DNA of 64,000 nucleotides from Acidovorax sp. 69 (GCF_002797445.1 NZ_PGEP01000001.1:124001-188000), one strand, 5' to 3'. Positions 1-9,725 are shown, counted from the first letter of the stretch. Translations and numbers: made by a program. Notes: generated by a model from the sequence alone, not told the origin.

Positions 1-758
1 ATCAGCGCACGCTCGTGGTCGGCGGTGGCCAGACTCCGTGCCATCTGGTTGAAGCTGTGGCCCACGGTGGCGATTTCTTCGGGGCCGTCCTCTCGCAGCG
101 GGGCGGGGGCCTGGCCTTGTGCCAGTTGCCGGGCCGCCACCACCACCTGGGCCAGTGGTTGGTGGATGTGCCGCTGCAGCCACCAAGCGCCCAGCAGCGC
201 CAGCAGCATGCTGGTCAGCGTGGCGGCCAGCCAGGCGCCAGTGAACTCGCGGGTGGGGAACACGCTGGGCAGGTTAAGCCAATAGGTCTGCGCCCCCTCT
301 GCGTCCTCATGCACCACGCGCAGGGCCAGCACGCCGGTGCTGTCGCGGCGCCATACAGGTTGCGGTGGCTGCGAGGTGGGTGTCTCCGCATCGCCCGCAC
401 CCAGGCGGCGTGACACGGCCTGCACAAACTGTCGCTCCAGGGGCGACAGCAGCGCACGCCGCGCCGCGCCCTCTGGCGGGCCGGGCGGTGTGGCTTGTCC
501 GGCCTGCCGGTTGAACGCATCGACAAACGCCACGCGCTGTGCCGGGGGCAGTGCCCGCAGCCCCGCCCGCAGTGCGACCACATTGCGCGCCACGCCATCG
601 GCCACCTGCGCCACGCGGGGCTGAAAGATCATCTGTCGCACCAGCAAGGCCGCCACCAGCTGGCCCAGCACGATGAGCACCGCCATCAGCAGCAGGTTGC
701 GCCCCAGCAGGCTGCGCGGCCAAAGTCGCTGGCGGGTGGGGAGGACAGATTCCGTCAT
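1..758 (-). CDS. envZ: EnvZ-type sensor histidine kinase, N-terminal part (truncated by window edge)
   Basis: Membrane sensor kinase expected to phosphorylate the OmpR-like regulator encoded just upstream. The visible 252 residues start MTESVLPTRQRLWPRS. A first membrane segment lies at about residues 18-42, followed by a periplasmic region of about 125 residues, a second membrane segment near 170-195 and a HAMP linker that includes FNQMARSL. The sequence stops at HERALM, just before the H-box, so the catalytic half lies outside the window. The ATG overlaps the stop of the regulator gene as ATGA, indicating translational coupling. The envZ name rests on this pairing and on the HAMP/H-box approach resembling EnvZ; the signal sensed is not evident. 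Confidence 0.85.
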   Translation of the reverse strand, partial: MTESVLPTRQRLWPRSLLGRNLLLMAVLIVLGQLVAALLVRQMIFQPRVAQVADGVARNVVALRAGLRALPPAQRVAFVDAFNRQAGQATPPGPPEGAARRALLSPLERQFVQAVSRRLGAGDAETPTSQPPQPVWRRDSTGVLALRVVHEDAEGAQTYWLNLPSVFPTREFTGAWLAATLTSMLLALLGAWWLQRHIHQPLAQVVVAARQLAQGQAPAPLREDGPEEIATVGHSFNQMARSLATADHERAL

Positions 759-1519
759 GGCGGGTGGCCGCCGCCCGGCGCGGAGTCATCGGGCACAAAC
801 ACATAGCCCACGCCCCATACGGTGCGGATGTGGCGCGGCTGGGCGGGGTCGGCCTCGATGAGCTTGCGCAGGCGCATCACCTGCACGTCGATGCTGCGGT
901 CGGTGGCTGCGTGGTCAGGCCCGTAGGCCAGTGCCATCAGCCGGTCGCGGCCCAGCGGGCGGTGCGGTTGTTGGGCCAGCGCTTGCAGCAGTGCGAACTC
1001 GCCGGTGGTGAGGGGCACGTCCTGCTCGCCCTGCCCATGCGGGCCATGGCCCCGAGTGAGGCGGCGCTCGTCCAGCCACAGTGTGAAGGCGCCAAATGTT
1101 GTGCGCCCACCCGCCTGGCGCGGCCCGGTGTGGGCGCCCAACATGCGCTGGCGCCGCACCATGGCCTGCACGCGCGCCAGCAGTTCGCGTGGGTTGAAGG
1201 GCTTGGGCAGGTAGTCGTCGGCGCCCATCTCCAAGCCAATGATGCGGTCCACCGGGTCGCCGCGTGCGGTGAGCATCAGGATGGGAATGGTCTCGCCCTG
1301 CGCACGCAGGCGCCGGCAAATCGACAGGCCGTCTTCGCCCGGCATCATCACATCGAGCACCAGCACGTCAAAGCGCTCGCGCGCGAGCAGTGCGTCCAAG
1401 GGGCCTGCGCCATCGACCGTGCGCACGGTGTAGCCCTGGTCGCTCAGGTAGCGCTGCAGCAGCGCGCGCAGGTCAGGCTCGTCATCGGCGACCAGGATCT
1501 TGGCGAGGGTGTCAGTCAT
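755..1519 (-). CDS. ompR: OmpR-family response regulator
   Basis: DNA-binding response regulator of 254 residues. The receiver domain has the acidic pair D12-D13, phosphoacceptor D56 in LVLDVMMPGEDG, and the switch lysine in DYLPKPFNPRELLAR. The stretch MPGEDGLSICRRLR closely matches E. coli OmpR, beyond generic family similarity. A winged-helix effector domain ending GVGYVFVPD follows. The start MTDTLAKILV was chosen because it aligns with the OmpR N-terminus; an in-frame ATG 30 bases upstream (1549) would only add MPHRQEPSPS. It is the first gene of an operon with the sensor kinase, and a dyad built of 10-bp-spaced repeats lies about 100 bases upstream, so autoregulation is plausible. Confidence 0.93.
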   Translation of the reverse strand: MTDTLAKILVADDEPDLRALLQRYLSDQGYTVRTVDGAGPLDALLARERFDVLVLDVMMPGEDGLSICRRLRAQGETIPILMLTARGDPVDRIIGLEMGADDYLPKPFNPRELLARVQAMVRRQRMLGAHTGPRQAGGRTTFGAFTLWLDERRLTRGHGPHGQGEQDVPLTTGEFALLQALAQQPHRPLGRDRLMALAYGPDHAATDRSIDVQVMRLRKLIEADPAQPRHIRTVWGVGYVFVPDDSAPGGGHPP

Positions 1520-1616
1520 GGAAGGGGACGGTTCTTGTCGGTGAGGCAAGGGCAGGCCCGATGGTACGGTGCGAAACGCCGGGCCTGCGCATGTGCCCGG
1601 CGACCCCGCCCGGCGG

Positions 1617-1667
1617 TGATGACAAGCTGTGACATCGCTCCAGCGCGTTTGTCATGGTTTGTCATCA
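1617..1667. promoter_or_regulatory. dyad with 10-bp-spaced direct repeats, candidate OmpR-type operator
   Basis: TGATGACAAGCTGTGAC (1617-1633) is an imperfect inverted copy of GTCATGGTTTGTCATCA (1651-1667). The right arm holds TTTGTCAT at 1648 and again at 1658, exactly one helical turn apart; the left arm, read on the other strand, also repeats GTCA at 10 bp. Tandem 10-bp half-sites are what OmpR/PhoB dimers bind. It lies between ompR and the exported-protein gene at 1789. The assignment is an inference from spacing and position. Confidence 0.45.
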
Positions 1668-1788
1668 CTTGGCGCAGCGCTGCAACCATTGGCTCACAGG
1701 TGGCGGCCACAGTACGAATCCATCCGTGCCGCACCGCTCACCTGTCTGAGCGGTGCGCGCAGGGGTTGAATCACACCCGGAGGTTGCC

Positions 1789-2340
1789 ATGTCCTTTCAT
1801 TTTTTACCCACTCTTCGTGGCATCGCCACCGCCTGCGCAGCGCTGGCGGCGTTGTCTTTGCCGACAACGCCCGTGCATGCGCGGGCAGCCCGCGCCGTGG
1901 CGCAGCATGAAGACGGCTCCACCACCGCCCGCGCTGGCGTGGTGCGGGCCCGTCCGGCAGGTGGCGGTGTGGCCCGTGGCCGCACCGTGACCACCGACGG
2001 CGCGGGCAACACCAGCATGCGCAGCGCCGCTGCGGTGGCGACACCCGGTGGCGGCACAGGCGTGCGCCGCGCCAGCAACACGGGTTTGGCCGATGGCTCG
2101 GCCACCCACCAAAGCAGCATGGCGGCGCAAGGCGCACAGGGCAGCGTGAGCAGCAGTGGCAGCGCTGCCCGGGCCGCAGACGGCAGCGTCACGCAAAGCC
2201 GCAGCACCACCGCCACCAGCGCCGCCACCGGCCACAGCGTGCAGGCGCAAAGCAGCTACAGCAAGGACACAGGCCTGGCCCACAGCGCCACCTGCTACGA
2301 CGCCGGCGGCGCTGCCATGGCCTGCCCCTCGCGCCCTTGA
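1789..2340 (+). CDS. exported repeat-rich hypothetical protein
   Basis: No family recognised. The 183-residue product begins MSFHFLPTLRGIATACAALAAL with a Sec signal peptide, probable cleavage after VHA near residue 28. The mature part is low-complexity, rich in Ser, Thr, Ala and Gly, with about four imperfect repeats built on DGS-x-T (EDGSTTARAG, ADGSATHQSS, ADGSVTQSRS and a degenerate TDGAGNTSMRS). It ends with two cysteines in CYDAGGAAMAC that could form a disulfide. The start at 1789 is supported by CCGGAGG seven bases upstream. An exported esterase gene follows 50 bases downstream in the same direction, so the two may be co-transcribed. It is probably a surface or periplasmic protein. 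Confidence 0.7.
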   Translation: MSFHFLPTLRGIATACAALAALSLPTTPVHARAARAVAQHEDGSTTARAGVVRARPAGGGVARGRTVTTDGAGNTSMRSAAAVATPGGGTGVRRASNTGLADGSATHQSSMAAQGAQGSVSSSGSAARAADGSVTQSRSTTATSAATGHSVQAQSSYSKDTGLAHSATCYDAGGAAMACPSRP

Positions 2341-2390
2341 CGGGCCTACGCTCCCGTTTGCAGCCCCCCGCCTTTCTCCAGGACCTCGCC

Positions 2391-3365
2391 ATGTTCTTGC
2401 GCCACATCCTTTCCCTCACCGCCATGGCCCTATTGGCCGTGGCAGCCCCCAGCGCAGATGCCCAAACTGCCCCTCCGAACGGTGCGGGTCGCCTGCGCGC
2501 CCTCATTGCCCAGAAGCAGGCCACGACCGCTCCCGCAGCCCTGCCCGCAGGTGTGCAGCGCATCGCCGATGTGCCCTATGGCAGCGACCCGGCGCAGCGC
2601 ATGGACGTGTATGTGCCCACCAGCCCCACCACCGGCACCCCCAGCCTGGTGGCCAGCGCCGTGCGCGCACCGGTCATCTTCATGGTGCATGGCGGTGGCT
2701 GGCGGATGGGTGACAAGACCATGGGCCGTGTGGTGCAGGAGAAGGTGGCGCGCTGGGTGCCCAGGGGTTTTGTGCTGATCTCGGTGAACTACCGCATGCT
2801 GCCGGACGCCCCCGTGGCCCAGCAGGAGCGCGACGTGCAGGCGGCGCTGATGGCCGCGCAGCAGCGCGCGGGCACCTGGGGCGGCGACGCCAGCCGCTTC
2901 ATCCTCATGGGCCATTCGGCCGGCGCCCACCTGGTGGCGCTGCTCAATGCCCGCGCCCCGCAGGCCCTGCGTGAGGGCGCCTGGCCCTGGCTGGGCACGG
3001 TCTCGCTCGACAGTGCGGTGATGAACGTGCCCACCGTCATGCGTGCGCCGCACATGCCGCTGTACGACGACGCCTTTGGCTCCGACCCCGCCTACTGGGT
3101 GGCTTTGTCGCCCTATCACCAGTGGACAGTGGGCGCACCCCCGATGCAGATGGTGTGCTCCACCGAGCGGGCCGACCACCCTTGCCTGCAGGCCGACAGC
3201 ATGGCGCGCCATGTACGCAACCAGGGGGGCCGTGCCGAGGTATTGCCCCAGGACCTGACCCACGGCGAAATCAACGCCCAGCTGGGCCTGGACAGCGACT
3301 ACACCCTGGCGGTGGAAGCCTTCATGCGCTCGCTGGACGCCGAGGTGGCGCGGCGGTTGCCGTGA
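2391..3365 (+). CDS. exported alpha/beta-hydrolase (carboxylesterase-like)
   Basis: Predicted secreted or periplasmic esterase of 324 residues. MFLRHILSLTAMALLAVAAPSADA is a signal peptide cut near residue 24. HGGGWRMGD at residues 100-108 forms the oxyanion hole of the hormone-sensitive-lipase/BD-FAE type fold. GHSAG carries the nucleophile S176, and a late LTHGEIN supplies the catalytic histidine. The substrate cannot be told from sequence. The start ATG at 2391 was chosen because it puts the signal peptide at the N-terminus; a TTG at 2337 would add 18 residues ahead of it. The gene ends 10 bases before a palindromic repeat that separates it from the convergent uvrA. Confidence 0.85.
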   Translation: MFLRHILSLTAMALLAVAAPSADAQTAPPNGAGRLRALIAQKQATTAPAALPAGVQRIADVPYGSDPAQRMDVYVPTSPTTGTPSLVASAVRAPVIFMVHGGGWRMGDKTMGRVVQEKVARWVPRGFVLISVNYRMLPDAPVAQQERDVQAALMAAQQRAGTWGGDASRFILMGHSAGAHLVALLNARAPQALREGAWPWLGTVSLDSAVMNVPTVMRAPHMPLYDDAFGSDPAYWVALSPYHQWTVGAPPMQMVCSTERADHPCLQADSMARHVRNQGGRAEVLPQDLTHGEINAQLGLDSDYTLAVEAFMRSLDAEVARRLP

Positions 3366-3374
3366 TAGGGTTTG

Positions 3375-3441
3375 AATTTGCTATTAAATAAATAGCTGCT
3401 AGCGCATGTTGAATAAGCGCTAGCGTCTATTTTTAGTCAAA
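3375..3441 (+). repeat. dispersed palindromic element, copy 1
   Basis: AATTTGCTATTAAATAAATAG, then CTGCTAGCGC (3396-3405), an 11-base loop and GCGCTAGCG, ending in a T run and AGTCAAA. It lies between the convergent esterase and uvrA, and its right end contains the uvrA stop codon and last two sense codons. The stem followed by TATTTTT could serve as a terminator for the esterase. It belongs to a family of at least ten copies in this window. Confidence 0.8.
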
Positions 3442-6400
3442 CTGTGCTCGCAGGTAGGGCGCCAGATACCGCCCCGTGTGGCTGGCCGGGTTGGCTGCCA
3501 ACTCCTCGGGCGTGCCCACCCCCACCACGGTGCCGCCACCCGCGCCGCCTTCGGGGCCCATGTCGATGAGCCAGTCGGCGGTTTTGATGACGTCGAGGTT
3601 GTGTTCGATGATGACGATGGTGTTGCCCGCGTCGCGCAGCTGGTGCAGCACCTTGAGCAGCAGGTCGATGTCGGCAAAGTGCAGGCCGGTGGTGGGCTCG
3701 TCCAGGATGTAGAGCGTGCGGCCGGTGTCACGTTTGCTCAGTTCCTGCGCCAGCTTTACGCGCTGGGCCTCGCCGCCCGACAGCGTGGTGGCGGCCTGGC
3801 CCAGGCGGATGTAGGACAGGCCCACATCCAGCAGCGTCTGCAGCTTGCGCGCAATGGTGGGCACGTCCTTGAAGTACGCCGCAGCGTCTTCCACCGTCAG
3901 CTCCAGAATCTGCGCAATGTTTTTGCCCTTCCACAGCACCTCCAGCGTCTCGCGGTTGTAGCGCTGGCCATGGCAGATGTCGCAGGGCACGTACACGTCG
4001 GGCAGAAAGTGCATCTCCACCTTCACCACGCCGTCGCCCTGGCAGGCCTCGCAGCGGCCACCGCCCGCGGATTGCGACACATTGAAGCTGAAGCGCCCGG
4101 GGCCGTAGCCGCGTTCCTTGGCCGTGTTGACCTCGGCCATCAGCTCGCGGATGGGTGTGAACAGGCCGGTGTAGGTGGCGGGGTTGCTGCGCGGCGTGCG
4201 GCCAATGGGGCTTTGGTCCACATTGATGACCTTGTCGAAATACTCGATGCCCACGATCTCTTCATGTTCGGCTGGTTCTTCGTGCGCGCGGTACAGCTGG
4301 CGGGCCACGGCGGTATACAGCGTGTCGTTGACCAGCGTGCTCTTGCCCGAGCCAGAAACCCCTGTCACGCAAGTGAGCAGCCCCACGGGGAAGTCCACCG
4401 TCACTCCCTTGAGGTTGTTGCCCGTGGCGCCCACCACGCGCAGGGCCTGCACGGCGCCCTGGCGCGCGTGGTGCTCGGCCATGCGTTCGGCCCGGCGCTT
4501 GCTGGCCTCGGTTTGCGGGAAGCGTGATTTGGCTTTGGCCTCCACCACGGGCGCGGGCTGGTCCAGCACCGGCAGCCACGGCGTGCGGCGCGTGGGCACG
4601 GCAATGGTGCGTGTGCCCGACAGGTACTGGCCCGTGAGCGACTGCGCGTTGTTGCGCACTTCGTCGTAGGTGCCCTGCGCCATCACACGCCCGCCATGCA
4701 CGCCCGCGCCGGGGCCCATGTCGATCACATGGTCGGCAGCGCGCATCATGTCTTCGTCGTGCTCGACCACGATCACGCTGTTGCCAATGTCGCGCAGGTG
4801 TTTGAGCGTGGCGATCAGGCGGTCGTTGTCGCGCTGGTGCAGGCCGATGCTGGGCTCGTCCAGCACATACATCACGCCCGTCAGGCCGCTGCCGATTTGC
4901 GAGGCCAGGCGAATGCGCTGCGCCTCGCCACCGCTCAAGGTTTCGGCGCTGCGGTCCAGGCTCAGGTAGCTCAGGCCCACGTCGTTCAGGAACTGCAGGC
5001 GCGTGGCGATCTCGCGCACCACCTTGTCGGCGATCTCGGCCTTGGCGCCGGTCAGCTTCAGGTCGTTGAACCAGGCGTGGGCGGTGTTCAGCGTGGCGTG
5101 GCTCACCTCGTAGATGGCGCGGGCCTGCTCGCCCTCGCCCAGTCGCACATGGCGGGCTTCACGGCGCAGGCGGGTGCCGTGGCATTCGGGGCAGGGCTGG
5201 GTGCTGCGAAAGCGCGCCAGGTCCTCGCGTACCACCACCGAGTCGGTCTCGCGGTAGCGGCGGGCCATGTTGGGAATGATGCCTTCGAACGGGTGCTTTT
5301 TGGTGTGCACCTTGCCCTTGGAGGCACCGCTGTCCATGATGTAGCTGAAGGCAATTTCTTCGTCGCCCGAACCGTGCAGGATGGCGTGCTGAACCGACGC
5401 GGGCAATGATTCGAACGGCGCGTCGATGTCAAACGCATAGTGTTTGGCCAGGCTCTCCAGCATCGCAAAGTAGTAGCCGTTGCGCCGGTCCCAGCCCTTG
5501 ATGGCGCCGCTGGCCAGGCTCAGCGTGGGGAAGGCCACCACGCGCGCCGGATCAAACACGTCGCGCTGACCAATGCCGTCACACGCCGGGCACGCGCCCA
5601 TGGGCGAGTTGAACGAGAACAGGCGCGGCTCCAGCTCGGGCAGCGAATAGCTGCAGACCGGGCACGAGAACTTGCTGCTGAACAGGTGTTCTTGCCCCGT
5701 GTCCATCTCCAGCGCCAGCACGCGCCCATTGCCCTCGTGCCCACCCACACGCAGCACCGCCTCGATGCTCTCGGCCAGGCGCTGCTGCAGGTCGGCCCGC
5801 ACCTTGATGCGGTCGATCACCACGTCGATGTTGTGCTTCTCGGTCTTCTTGAGCGCGGGCAGGTTCTCGTGTTCATAGATCTGGCCATCGACCCGAAAGC
5901 GGATGTAGCCCAGCGCCTGCATCTGCGCAAACAACTCGGTGAACTCGCCCTTTTTCTCGCGCGCCACGGGCGCCAGCAGCATGAGCTTGGTGTCTTCGGG
6001 CAGGGCCAGCACGGCGTCCACCATCTGGCTCACCGTCTGCGCGGCCAGCGGCAGGCCATGGTCGGGGCAATACGGCGTGCCCGCACGGGCGTACAACAGG
6101 CGCAGGTAGTCGTGGATCTCGGTCACCGTGCCCACGGTGGAGCGCGGGTTGTGGCTGGTGGCTTTTTGCTCAATGCTGATGGCGGGCGACAGGCCTTCGA
6201 TCAGGTCGACATCGGGCTTGTCCAGGCGGCCCAGGAACTGCCGTGCATAGGCCGACAGGCTCTCCACATAGCGCCGTTGCCCCTCGGCATACAGCGTGTC
6301 GAACGCCAGGCTGGATTTGCCCGAGCCCGACAACCCCGTGATCACCACCAACTGGTTGCGCGGAATGTCCAGGTCGATGTTCTTGAGGTTGTGCGTGCGC

Positions 6401-6501
6401 GCGCCCCGGATGCTGATGCGTTGCTCGCGCAGGGCGCGGGCGAGGTAGATGCCATCATCAGCTTGGGCAGATCGGTCGTCGGCAACTGGGGGGAGGGTCA
6501 C
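3433..6501 (-). CDS. uvrA: excinuclease ABC subunit A
   Basis: Damage-recognition ATPase of nucleotide excision repair; it acts as a dimer with UvrB on DNA. The 1022-residue protein has two ABC modules. The first has Walker [10 protein letters not shown] at residues 56-64, and the second has [13 protein letters not shown]. Signatures [12 protein letters not shown] and [12 protein letters not shown] are both present, as are the zinc-binding CPVC...CPAC and CEAC...CDIC pairs. The length is slightly above the usual 940 or so. A GTG at 6501 ([11 protein letters not shown]) is taken as the start because the frame stays open far upstream into the divergent AraC gene, which is impossible for a real N-terminus. 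No LexA-like box was recognised upstream. The stop codon sits inside a palindromic repeat. Confidence 0.97.
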   Translation of the reverse strand: MTLPPVADDRSAQADDGIYLARALREQRISIRGARTHNLKNIDLDIPRNQLVVITGLSGSGKSSLAFDTLYAEGQRRYVESLSAYARQFLGRLDKPDVDLIEGLSPAISIEQKATSHNPRSTVGTVTEIHDYLRLLYARAGTPYCPDHGLPLAAQTVSQMVDAVLALPEDTKLMLLAPVAREKKGEFTELFAQMQALGYIRFRVDGQIYEHENLPALKKTEKHNIDVVIDRIKVRADLQQRLAESIEAVLRVGGHEGNGRVLALEMDTGQEHLFSSKFSCPVCSYSLPELEPRLFSFNSPMGACPACDGIGQRDVFDPARVVAFPTLSLASGAIKGWDRRNGYYFAMLESLAKHYAFDIDAPFESLPASVQHAILHGSGDEEIAFSYIMDSGASKGKVHTKKHPFEGIIPNMARRYRETDSVVVREDLARFRSTQPCPECHGTRLRREARHVRLGEGEQARAIYEVSHATLNTAHAWFNDLKLTGAKAEIADKVVREIATRLQFLNDVGLSYLSLDRSAETLSGGEAQRIRLASQIGSGLTGVMYVLDEPSIGLHQRDNDRLIATLKHLRDIGNSVIVVEHDEDMMRAADHVIDMGPGAGVHGGRVMAQGTYDEVRNNAQSLTGQYLSGTRTIAVPTRRTPWLPVLDQPAPVVEAKAKSRFPQTEASKRRAERMAEHHARQGAVQALRVVGATGNNLKGVTVDFPVGLLTCVTGVSGSGKSTLVNDTLYTAVARQLYRAHEEPAEHEEIVGIEYFDKVINVDQSPIGRTPRSNPATYTGLFTPIRELMAEVNTAKERGYGPGRFSFNVSQSAGGGRCEACQGDGVVKVEMHFLPDVYVPCDICHGQRYNRETLEVLWKGKNIAQILELTVEDAAAYFKDVPTIARKLQTLLDVGLSYIRLGQAATTLSGGEAQRVKLAQELSKRDTGRTLYILDEPTTGLHFADIDLLLKVLHQLRDAGNTIVIIEHNLDVIKTADWLIDMGPEGGAGGGTVVGVGTPEELAANPASHTGRYLAPYLRAQFD

Positions 6502-6580
6502 GGGGCGGGCTCGGTGCGGGACAACCCACCATGATAGGCCACCCGCCCTCTGCGCGCCGCCCTCACATAATGGGCGTGCC

Positions 6581-7642
6581 ATGTCCGCACAGCAGCCCTT
6601 GCCATCCACCTTGTTTACCACCGACCAGCAGGTCGGTGCGGCGCGCTTTGAAGCGTGGCGCAGCAGCATTTCGGTGGTGTTTGACGTAGCTCCGCTTGCG
6701 CCGGAGCGGATGGGCGCCTTCCAGGCCACGGTACGGGCGACGCATCTGGGGAACCTGCTGGTGGGCGACCTGAATTTTGCAGGGCAGCAATTCATGCGCT
6801 CACAACCTCGGGTGGTGCGCGATGGGCTCGACCACTACCTGGTGCAGTGGTACCGCACGGGCGGTTTTGTCGGGCAGCGCGACGGCAGCATGGACATCGA
6901 GGTGCGTCCCGGTGATATCGTCATCCTGGACCTCGGCCGCACCCTGCGCACGTTTGCGCGGCGCTCTCGCGTGATGACTCTCATCGTGCCGCGTGAGCTG
7001 ATTCACGAGGCCATGGGGGTTCGGGACTCGGACCTGCATGGCACGGTGCTGCGTGCCGATTCGGCACTGGGGGGGTTGCTGAGTGACCATCTGCTATCGC
7101 TGCAGCACCGCTTACCGGGCGTCGCGCTCGAAGACGCGCCTGCGGTGGCCCGCGCCAGTGTGCAGATGTTGGCGGCCTGCGTGTTGCCCCGCGCGCCGAC
7201 TCTGCATGGTGCCCAGAGCGCCATTGAAGGCGTCACACTGCAGCGCATACAGCGCCATATCAACCGCTACCTGGGAGCGGACCTGAGTGCCGATGTGTTG
7301 TGCCAGACCTTTGGTCTTTCGCGCAGCGCACTGTACCGGCTGTTTGAGCCCTTGGGCGGCGTGGCCCACCATGTGCAACAGCGGCGGCTGCTGCAGGCCT
7401 ACCGTGTATTGGCCAATCCGACCAACCGCCGCCTGCGGGTGGCCGACGTGGCGGCGCGGGTGGGTTTCACCAGCAATGCCCATTTCAGTCGCGCATTTCG
7501 CGCCGCATTTGACATGGCGCCCTCGGAGGTGCGCGTTCCGGCCCCTGCAGGGGGGGCCGATCACACCGCGCTGGCCCAGGGCAGCTCTGTCGAATACGCC
7601 GCTTGGGTCCGGGGCCTGCAGGGCACATCTGGTATCGCCTGA
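6581..7642 (+). CDS. AraC-family transcriptional regulator
   Basis: Transcription factor of 353 residues. The N-terminal about 200 residues resemble the AraC-binding-like effector domain, with [23 protein letters not shown] cupin strands. The C-terminal about 100 residues carry the double helix-turn-helix, including [17 protein letters not shown] and the conserved second-helix region [21 protein letters not shown]. The effector and targets cannot be inferred. It is divergent from uvrA across 79 bases. ATG at 6581 gives the N-terminus [12 protein letters not shown], and CACATAAT just upstream could be part of a -10 element. Confidence 0.88.
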   Translation: MSAQQPLPSTLFTTDQQVGAARFEAWRSSISVVFDVAPLAPERMGAFQATVRATHLGNLLVGDLNFAGQQFMRSQPRVVRDGLDHYLVQWYRTGGFVGQRDGSMDIEVRPGDIVILDLGRTLRTFARRSRVMTLIVPRELIHEAMGVRDSDLHGTVLRADSALGGLLSDHLLSLQHRLPGVALEDAPAVARASVQMLAACVLPRAPTLHGAQSAIEGVTLQRIQRHINRYLGADLSADVLCQTFGLSRSALYRLFEPLGGVAHHVQQRRLLQAYRVLANPTNRRLRVADVAARVGFTSNAHFSRAFRAAFDMAPSEVRVPAPAGGADHTALAQGSSVEYAAWVRGLQGTSGIA

Positions 7643-7813
7643 TCCCTCCAGGAGGTCTTTTTTGCAAATGCCCCCGGGACTTGGGACAACCAGTCAACAA
7701 AACGCCAACGCACAGGCAATCCGCCGGACGGCAGGCCCTCTAGGATTGACGATGCCCCCGCGAAGCCGTAGCCCCAGCCACTGGCCCGGCGCGGTGGCGT
7801 CCCACCCCTCTTC

Positions 7814-8221
7814 ATGCAAAACGCCAAAACTCCTGCTCTCCCGTGCTCAAGTCCGCGAGTGGTCCCAGCCCACCCTGGCCTCAAAGGCTGGGTGGTTGTC
7901 TGGGCCATGGGGACCACCTTTTCCGCGTACGCCGAAACCAGATCGCTGCGCCACCATGAAGCGGCGGAGGAAGCCACGGCACTGAAAACGGCGATGTACC
8001 CGTCCGATCAGCGAGGAACTGCTGGGCCGCTCTCGGCCCGGACGGAGGGGTTGGCGCCCACGGTGGCCCGCGATGATGAGGCCCAGTCGGATTCATCCAA
8101 ACACCGCGACGGTTCCAGTATTCCGACCCCGGTTGACAACCCTTGGGCACTGGGCACGCTGGCTGTTTTGCTGGGCCACATGGTGTGGATGGACAGGCGC
8201 GCGAGGCGGGAAAAAGGCTGA
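7814..8221 (+). CDS. small hypothetical protein with N- and C-terminal hydrophobic segments
   Basis: No family recognised. The 135-residue frame has a hydrophobic N-terminal stretch GWVVVWAMGTTFSAYA after about 24 residues, resembling a signal sequence with AYA before ET. A polar middle of about 70 residues follows, then a C-terminal membrane-like segment WALGTLAVLLGHMVWM and a basic tail DRRARREKG. This order (signal, stalk, C-terminal anchor, arginine-rich end) fits a small anchored envelope protein. Third codon positions are GC-rich as in neighbours. No clear ribosome binding site is visible and the preceding 170 bases hold nothing recognisable, so it may not be a gene. Confidence 0.45.
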   Translation: MQNAKTPALPCSSPRVVPAHPGLKGWVVVWAMGTTFSAYAETRSLRHHEAAEEATALKTAMYPSDQRGTAGPLSARTEGLAPTVARDDEAQSDSSKHRDGSSIPTPVDNPWALGTLAVLLGHMVWMDRRARREKG

Positions 8222-8376
8222 AAGCCGACCGGCGCAGTCAACGCATGATGGGCAGACCGGCGGCCAATGGGCGAAAATCCCCGCTTTGCTTCTTCGGGCC
8301 TTAGTGCACCACCGTGCCGGATTCTCCTTCCCTGTCAGCCTCAGCCGCCAATCGGCCCCCCACCCCCGGTACCCCC

Positions 8377-9555
8377 ATGACCGCTCTGGAGCGCCGCTCC
8401 AGCGTCAGCCTGGCTCTTATCTTCGCGCTGCGCATGCTCGGCCTGTTCTTGGTGCTGCCCGTGTTTGCGCTGGAAGCGCGCAAGTACCCCGGGGGCGACG
8501 ATCCGGCACTGGTCGGCTTGGCGATGGGTATCTATGGCCTCACGCAGGCGGTGTTGCAATTGCCGTTGGGCATGGCCTCCGACCGTTTTGGGCGCAAACG
8601 CGTCATTGTTTTTGGCCTGTTGGTGTTTGCGGCAGGCAGTTTGCTGGCCGCGTTGGCCGATTCGCTCACCGGGCTGTTGCTGGGCCGTGCGTTGCAGGGG
8701 GCGGGCGCTGTGTCGGCGGCCGTGACGGCCCTGCTGGCCGACCAGACACGCGACGCTGTGCGCACCAAGGCCATGGCACTGGTAGGCGGGAGCATTGGCC
8801 TGATGTTTGCCCTGGCGCTGGTGGCGGCCCCTGTGCTGGTGGCCCACATCGGGCTGGCGGGGCTGTTTGGCCTGACCTGCGCGCTGGCGCTGGCTGGCGT
8901 AGCGGTCGTGCTTTGGTGGGTGCCGCCAGAAACCGAACAACAACAGAACACCCCCAGGGGGCGGCTTGCCGAGGTGTGGGCGCAGCCGGATCTGCTGCGC
9001 CTGAACCTGGGTGTGTTTGTTCTGCATACGGTACAGCTGTCGATGTGGGTGGCCGTGCCCGCCATGCTGGTACAGGCCGGCCTGGCCAAAGACCACCACT
9101 GGCAGGTGTACCTGCCGGCGGTGGTGTTGTCATTTGCGGCCATGGGGGGCTTGTTTGCGCTGGAGCGTGTCGGTCGCCTGCGTGCGGCCTTGCTCGGAGC
9201 CATTGCCCTGGTCCTGTTGGTGCAAATGGGCCTGGGCTTGCTGGCGGTCAGCGGCATGCCAGCCACCCTCTGGGTTCTGGGGCCCTTGCTGTTTGTCTTT
9301 TTTTGTGGGTTCAACGCGCTGGAGGCCAGCCAGCCCAGCCTGGTGTCGCGCATGGCGCCCGCCCATGTGCGCGGTGCCGCACTGGGCAGCTACAACACCT
9401 TGCAGTCGTTGGGCCTGTTTGCGGGCGGGGCCCTCGGCGGTGCCCTGGTGAAATGGGCTGGTGCCCCCGGTCTCTTTGCGGTCACCACGGTGCTCACCGC
9501 CCTGTGGCTGGTACTGACCTGGCCCTTGCGACCGGTGGGCCGCGGCGAGCACTGA
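8377..9555 (+). CDS. MFS transporter (YajR-like)
   Basis: Inner-membrane major facilitator superfamily transporter of 392 residues with about 12 hydrophobic segments. The region between segments 2 and 3 reads GMASDRFGRKRVIV, the classic MFS motif A, and the N-terminal ALRMLGLFLVLPVFALEA resembles the YajR/drug:proton antiporter group. It lacks the C-terminal ferredoxin-like domain of E. coli YajR. The substrate is unknown. ATG at 8377 is preferred over GTG at 8314, which would add a proline-rich 21-residue extension; neither has a good ribosome binding site. Confidence 0.88.
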   Translation: MTALERRSSVSLALIFALRMLGLFLVLPVFALEARKYPGGDDPALVGLAMGIYGLTQAVLQLPLGMASDRFGRKRVIVFGLLVFAAGSLLAALADSLTGLLLGRALQGAGAVSAAVTALLADQTRDAVRTKAMALVGGSIGLMFALALVAAPVLVAHIGLAGLFGLTCALALAGVAVVLWWVPPETEQQQNTPRGRLAEVWAQPDLLRLNLGVFVLHTVQLSMWVAVPAMLVQAGLAKDHHWQVYLPAVVLSFAAMGGLFALERVGRLRAALLGAIALVLLVQMGLGLLAVSGMPATLWVLGPLLFVFFCGFNALEASQPSLVSRMAPAHVRGAALGSYNTLQSLGLFAGGALGGALVKWAGAPGLFAVTTVLTALWLVLTWPLRPVGRGEH

Positions 9556-9725
9556 AAACCTGCTGACGGTGTTCTGGGGGATCGCCAGCAGGTGCTGGTT
9601 GGCAGGCTTTGCCATTGCGCGGGGGCTTCCCTTGCCGACCGGTTACGGCACAATGGCGCGTTTGGCGCCCGGAAATCCTCTTCAAATCCGGCGCTTTGTT
9701 ACCCCTTTAAGGCAAAGACAGCACC

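Noticed and set aside
6502..6580. Search for a LexA (SOS) box between uvrA and the AraC gene.
   Set aside because: No CTGT-N8-ACAG-like palindrome was found in the 79-base gap.
7652..7985. AGGAGG followed by a TTG codon and an open frame after the AraC gene.
   Set aside because: The product is Pro/Arg-rich with rare codons, shows no family features and conflicts with the better candidate frame starting at 7814.
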